A stretch of DNA of 33,307 nucleotides from Akkermansiaceae bacterium (GTDB lineage Bacteria; Verrucomicrobiota; Verrucomicrobiia; Verrucomicrobiales; Akkermansiaceae), in contig JANXMQ010000206.1 in assembly GCA_025354565.1 (NCBI GenBank), forward strand, positions 1 to 33,307, written 5' to 3'. Positions 30,234-33,307 of this stretch are shown here, one piece after another (position 1 is the first letter of the stretch; each line of letters starts with the position of its first letter). The notes under the pieces were generated by a model that was not told the DNA's origin, ran no database searches, and was given only the letters and a program-made list of their open reading frames with translations. The position numbers and the translations under genes are program-made.

Positions 30234-30502
30234 GCAGCGTGGCATTTTTTTCCTCCCCAGATCCGGCGGACTCCCGCACCTATTCCGCCCACTAACAGGG
30301 CAAGCAATAGACCCACAATCACGCTCTCTCCAACCATCCACCAAGTCGGCACTTCAAATTTTGGCTCACCAGTCGCCCCGATTCGCGCCCACCGATCATC
30401 CACAAGAAAGTGAACCACACCTGAAGCAATTCCTACGAATGCCGCAATCGACCAAGATGCTCGTAGATAGATATTCATTATTCTGCGCGAGATATAGTCC
30501 AT
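30230..30502 (-). CDS. Small two-TM membrane protein of unknown function
   Basis: 90 residues from ATG 30502 (82 if started at the next Met, 30478). One hydrophobic segment at about residues 17-33 (SIAAFVGIASGVVHFLV) and a second at about 57-77 (ESVIVGLLLALLVGGIGAGV), joined by a short polar loop with D-D-R-W. I recognise no family. Its TGA overlaps the ATG of ydcF, so the two are translated together and may work at the same membrane. The upstream 60 bases contain no obvious promoter. Confidence 0.6.
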   Translation of the reverse strand: MDYISRRIMNIYLRASWSIAAFVGIASGVVHFLVDDRWARIGATGEPKFEVPTWWMVGESVIVGLLLALLVGGIGAGVRRIWGGKKCHAA

Positions 30503-30561
30503 CCACGGCTGGGATGGAAGCCCGAATTCAAATTGAGACGATTCCCGCCGTCGTATGAGCT

Positions 30562-30788
30562 ACTGTCCCGTAAAATTCACAATGACGGATGGGGAGGTGG
30601 CGAAGCATCGTTGGGGGGCACACGCGCCTCGCGTGTTGTCTTTGGCGCCCTCGCCGAAGACGGGCGTTGCAGGCCATTCCAAGCTGTTTTCGACGAGGGC
30701 GTCGAAAACCACACGCGAGGGCGCGTGTGCTCCCCAAGATTTTGAACCTTTGCGGCATCCACCAATTACTACTTTACGAGACACTAGT
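30562..30788. repeat. Long imperfect palindromic element (MITE/REP-like)
   Basis: About 227 bases whose two halves are inverted copies. The inner arms are strong: TTGGGGGGCACACGCGCC...CTCGCCGAA from 30611 against the complement TTGGGGAGCACACGCGCC...CTCGTCGAA ending at 30737. The outer arms are weaker but alignable (TGTCCCGTAAAAT near 30565 against TGTCTCGTAAAGT near 30786). The inner palindrome of ~127 bases could fold into a long hairpin. All six reading frames are open by symmetry, but none looks like protein. Such elements are usually dispersed in many copies; only one is in the window. Confidence 0.75.
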
Positions 30789-30950
30789 TGGTGTGTGTCC
30801 AGTATTACACATTGTCCGTCATTTTTTACCTGTTAGTAACGGGATCTTTGTCTGCGGGCTTGGCCGCCGGTTGGTCAGCGCCCGCGTGTTCGTCATGTCT
30901 TCGTGTTGCTAGGACACGCTCAGCTAGCGCCACGAGATCCTTTGCCCCTT
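30789..30950. other. Spacer between palindrome and decayed ORF; no feature seen
   Basis: Together with the palindrome and its flanks, 30503-30950 contains no convincing gene. The right part is AT-richer and carries CCGTCATT (about 30817), an inverted match to AATGACGG at 30580, which may be a further trace of the palindromic element. Confidence 0.35.
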
Positions 30951-31412
30951 TCATTGTCGGATGCATGTCATTAAGCCCGGCGGATAATGTAAAAACTCCA
31001 CATGCAGTTTCAGCAAACCAACAATACGGGCACCATCCCTTGCAGTAAATAGTCTCTCAAGTTCGCGTTTGAGGAAATCGTCAATTGATTTGGCTTTCTC
31101 GCCCTTAGCACTTGCTGCCCACTGGGCGTATTCGTACTCATTCTTGGCGATACTTGTGATCTCTCGCGCAAGATCAGTCGATCCAAACTCAATATACTTG
31201 ATTAGCGACTCCCTTCGGGCATTCAAATCGCTAGGTATCAGTCTATAGTCACGCACATCGACGACTGCATTAGGCCGGACTTTGAAAGCGGCGATAGCCT
31301 TCGCATCTGAAGCAGGATTGAATTCGATTCTCTTCCCTGAATCGTAAACGCAGATCCGGACAGGACAAGTCGCTGGAGGGGTGATTCGTTTGAATACCTC
31401 GATCTCAAAAAA
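30951..31412 (-). pseudogene. 5'-truncated hypothetical ORF
   Basis: The only start-like codon gives 101 residues (GTG 31256: RDYRLIPSDLNARRESLIKY...). The same frame stays open for 52 more codons up to a TGA at 31415-31413, and those codons look like protein (EIEVFKRITPPATCPVRICV-YDSGKRIEFNPASDAKA...), but they hold no ATG, GTG or TTG. I therefore read it as a gene that lost its 5' end. The part after the GTG is soluble, charged and helix-rich (AKNEYEYAQWAASAKGEKAK-SIDDFLKRELERLF). I recognise no family. Being two genes downstream of an RHS toxin, it might be a remnant of an older toxin/immunity module, which is only a guess. Confidence 0.4.
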
Positions 31413-31518
31413 TCACACGATATGTATTTGGTAATCTCGCACGATGACAATTTGGGATTTAACACGTCAATGCTCGATTACCGGGACTGACCCTACCGAC
31501 GTCTGAAGCTGCCATCCG

Positions 31519-31544
31519 GCGGGGTTTTCTACCCGCTTTTTATT
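31519..31544 (+). terminator. Possible rho-independent terminator (plus orientation)
   Basis: GCGGG-GTTTTCTA-CCCGC (five G/C pairs, 8-base loop) followed by TTTTTATT. It has the shape of an intrinsic terminator for plus-strand transcription, though the surrounding genes are on the minus strand, so it may stop antisense transcripts or be a leftover of rearranged DNA. Confidence 0.35.
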
Positions 31545-31633
31545 CGGAAATATCAACGATCAACCGCCTTAAATAAGCGCCATTCAGGACTGACCCTAAA
31601 GAAGCCTGTCTTACTGAATTTAGGATTTAACAT

Positions 31634-32104
31634 CTATCCCGATTTATTCTCCATAAGGTAAACTTTTCTCACTTTTTTTGAAACTATTGCATTTAGTTCG
31701 ATTTTAGCTCCTTGAATTGATTTTGAAAAACTATGGTATGAATTCCCACCTTCAAATGATATTTTAAATGCTAAATTATTAAAGTGATCTTTTGGATCAC
31801 CGGATAATCTCGCCCAATTACATTTGAAAATTTTATCCAATTTAATCTGATTTTCCAACATCTCATCGCCCGAAATAACAATTACTTTAGCGAAATCTCC
31901 ATTAATATCTGCAGTGGTCACATCACCAGAAAAAATCACAAAATATGTGGCATCTTTCGAAAAATTATAATTATCAATGTAATAATGATTACCGATTTTA
32001 CTTTTGAATTCGACAAATTTGCTGATATTTGCTGGACGATATTTACATGCTGTAGCTAGGGCTACAATAGCCATTAAAACTAAAAATTTCAAGAAAGCCC
32101 TCAT
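31634..32104 (-). CDS. Putative immunity lipoprotein for the RHS toxin
   Basis: 156 residues, AT-rich, clearly lower in GC than the housekeeping genes. Signal peptide MRAFLKFLVLMAIVALATA-C with lipobox A-T-A-C, so the mature protein starts at Cys20 and would be anchored in the periplasm. The rest is a beta-rich domain (YFVIFSGDVTTADINGDFAK, VIVISGDE, NNLAFKISFEGGNSYHSFS, VRKVYLMENKSG) that I do not know. It begins 8 bases after the RHS stop on the same strand. The rule that a cognate immunity gene follows a polymorphic toxin directly suggests it protects the producer. A periplasmic lipoprotein would fit a toxin acting on the cell wall or in the periplasm. Confidence 0.55.
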   Translation of the reverse strand: MRAFLKFLVLMAIVALATACKYRPANISKFVEFKSKIGNHYYIDNYNFSKDATYFVIFSGDVTTADINGDFAKVIVISGDEMLENQIKLDKIFKCNWARLSGDPKDHFNNLAFKISFEGGNSYHSFSKSIQGAKIELNAIVSKKVRKVYLMENKSG

Positions 32105-32112
32105 GACATTAG

Positions 32113-33307
32113 TTAGTTTCCGTTATAACTCATATCATAAAATGCCCAGTTACCAGTTAGCATACATAGCCATGTTTTATAATTCCGACTATTTTCCATA
32201 GCCTTTGCTACAATAAAGGAAGGGAAATCGGAGCAATCACGCGCTAATATTACATACGGCCCTGTTGACTTTCCCACATATGAACTAACAGTTTTTTCAA
32301 TATTATACTTAAGCCATTCTTCATTGATGCAACAATCATCTATCCAAAGCCTTCCGAAGCGATGGGACTTTGGATTCCACCCGTCACCTTCACCGGTCCA
32401 ATCAAGATCAGGCGAAACAACGATATCGGTTGTAGCAACTGGACTTAAATAACCTTGTCCTGGGCCTACTCCTGCACTTTTGCCGTAAAATTCTAGGGAT
32501 GCGTGGAAAGGAGTCAATATGCCAGTCGGGTCTACATGCCCTAATCTAGTGCCTCGATGTCTTATGTATACATCAACTGCATGCCATTCATTTCCCAGAA
32601 TATCCCACCGATTAACCCCATCATTCCCAACGAACCCATACAGATTAATCCCCCCTTTTTCCTCAATTGGATCTCTAGATGGCCACCTTCCGAGTTCGGG
32701 ATGGTAATAGCGGTAGCCGTAGTTGTAGAGGCCACTGTCCGTGTCTTGGAACTCGGCGTGGAACAGGAAGTTCCAGTCGCAAACACTGGTGGTCCGGGTG
32801 GCGAAGGCCGGAGTCATCAGGTTGAGCTTGCCGAAGGCGTCATAGCCGAAGCGTTCGTCCACCGTTGCGCTGCTGTCGATGATCGCCGCTGGGTCGAGGT
32901 AGTCCTTGAGGATGAAGCGGGTTTCATCGAGTGAGGTGGTGACGGTCCGCTTGCGCCGGATCAGCGTCCAGCGGTCGAGGGGACTCCAAGTGTATTGGCG
33001 GTCCACTGTGATGGCGGCTCCGGCCACCCGCTCTTCCACGGCCCGCCATTGCCGGTCGTAGTAGTAGTGGCGGGTTTCGCTCGTCGCGCTGTTGGTTTTG
33101 ATGGTCCGGCGGGTGAAGGCGTCATAGGCGTAGGTGATGTTGTTGCTGCCTTCGGTGAGTTTGACAAGCCGGTTCCAGGCATCCCATTTGAGGGTGTTGC
33201 TGGTGGTCCAGTCCCCGGCCTTTGGCATGGTGGTCATGTTGCCGAGGGCATCGTAAACCGGTTGGATGATGCCGCTGGGATTGGTCAGGCTGGCGATCTG
33301 GTTGGCC
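32113..33307 (-). CDS. RHS-repeat protein, C-terminal part with toxin domain (5' end outside window)
   Basis: 397 residues of a larger protein whose frame is open to the right edge. It first shows YD/RHS repeats (VYDALGNMTTM, LKWDAWNRLVKLTEGSNNIT, YAYDAFTRRTIKT, ERFGYDAFGKLNLMTP), then the conserved RHS-core end D-T-D-S-G-LYNYGYRYYHPELGRW-P-S-R-D-P-I and NLYGFVGNDGVNRWDILG. In this class the shell encloses a variable toxin released after this motif. The tip (about 160 residues from NEWHAVDVYIRH) has FHASLEFYG and YVILARDCSDFPSFIV; a His before a later Cys in 'x-D-C-x-x-F' suggests a permuted papain/NlpC-P60 or LRAT-like amidase. This is inference. Base composition turns AT-rich just after the core. 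Confidence 0.85.
   Translation of the reverse strand, partial: ANQIASLTNPSGIIQPVYDALGNMTTMPKAGDWTTSNTLKWDAWNRLVKLTEGSNNITYAYDAFTRRTIKTNSATSETRHYYYDRQWRAVEERVAGAAITVDRQYTWSPLDRWTLIRRKRTVTTSLDETRFILKDYLDPAAIIDSSATVDERFGYDAFGKLNLMTPAFATRTTSVCDWNFLFHAEFQDTDSGLYNYGYRYYHPELGRWPSRDPIEEKGGINLYGFVGNDGVNRWDILGNEWHAVDVYIRHRGTRLGHVDPTGILTPFHASLEFYGKSAGVGPGQGYLSPVATTDIVVSPDLDWTGEGDGWNPKSHRFGRLWIDDCCINEEWLKYNIEKTVSSYVGKSTGPYVILARDCSDFPSFIVAKAMENSRNYKTWLCMLTGNWAFYDMSYNGN

Noticed and set aside
30533..30912. Several overlapping ORFs in the palindrome (e.g. a 93- and a 107-codon frame)
   Set aside because: They arise from the inverted-repeat symmetry; the same peptide-like strings appear on both strands and none resembles a protein.
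31238..31465. 75-codon minus-strand ORF overlapping the decayed ORF
   Set aside because: It is rich in Ser/Arg/Leu with no pattern and overlaps the more protein-like start-less frame; most likely a shadow.
1..33307. CRISPR arrays, tRNA and rRNA genes
   Set aside because: No regularly spaced repeats of 25-40 bases, no cloverleaf-like segments with TTCGA arms, and no rRNA signatures were seen on either strand.

Overview
The window looks like chromosomal DNA of a Verrucomicrobiota bacterium, probably the Verrucomicrobiales (Luteolibacter / Verrucomicrobiaceae / Akkermansiaceae neighbourhood). This is inferred from GC-rich coding DNA, almost no Shine-Dalgarno signals, start codons sitting directly behind -10 boxes, a DUF4337 protein, secretin-like secreted paralogues, and an unusual abundance of CTAAC/GTTAG and CTAG in coding DNA. 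No rRNA, tRNA or CRISPR was seen, so the taxonomic call rests on gene content and style only.

Region 1 (1-2400) is accessory DNA. The left edge is the 3' end of an ISL3-like insertion sequence. It has inserted into a minus-strand integron gene-cassette array. Four cassette ORFs (a 3-TM protein, a frameshifted 2-TM protein, a VOC/glyoxalase-fold protein and a low-molecular-weight tyrosine-phosphatase-like protein), plus a fifth cut off by the IS (DUF4160-like), alternate with attC-like imperfect palindromes. Each palindrome ends in the conserved core GTTAGGC. No integron integrase is visible, so in this window it is a CALIN-like array or the remains of an integron. About 400 bp without a convincing gene (2397-2802) follow.

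Region 2 (2803-18085) is mainly plus-strand housekeeping DNA. It holds an AEC permease, a quinone-oxidoreductase-like dehydrogenase, YjbQ, nadC, birA, a small lipoprotein, a MarR regulator, PgeF/YfiH, ispE, a GT2 glycosyltransferase, a YqgE/AlgH protein, ribBA, a secreted metalloprotease with a plant-type basic-secretory-protein domain, a BrnT/CopG-type toxin-antitoxin pair, recQ and mtnP. Cofactor and precursor synthesis (NAD, riboflavin, biotin attachment, isoprenoids, methionine salvage) dominates.

Region 3 (18098-30502) is mostly minus strand. A DUF4337 membrane protein and an aldo/keto-reductase-fold protein with lost catalytic residues share a divergent promoter region. Two secretin-domain-like secreted paralogues, DAHP synthase and a YihY/BrkB membrane protein follow. 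The most coherent unit reads leftward: E1alpha, E1beta and E2 of a 2-oxoacid dehydrogenase, then the NADH sensor Rex, an ECF sigma factor and a membrane anti-sigma-like protein whose C-terminal part is a YfbK-type scaffold without its VWA domain. This links 2-oxoacid oxidation to redox sensing and a sigma-factor switch. A small membrane protein and a YdcF protein are translationally coupled upstream of it.

Region 4 (30503-33307) is again accessory. It contains a ~227-bp palindromic element, a decayed ORF, and an AT-rich polymorphic-toxin locus: the C-terminal part of an RHS protein with an unfamiliar toxin tip (possibly a permuted papain/NlpC-like fold), followed by a lipoprotein that is the likely immunity protein. 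The RHS N-terminus lies beyond the right edge.
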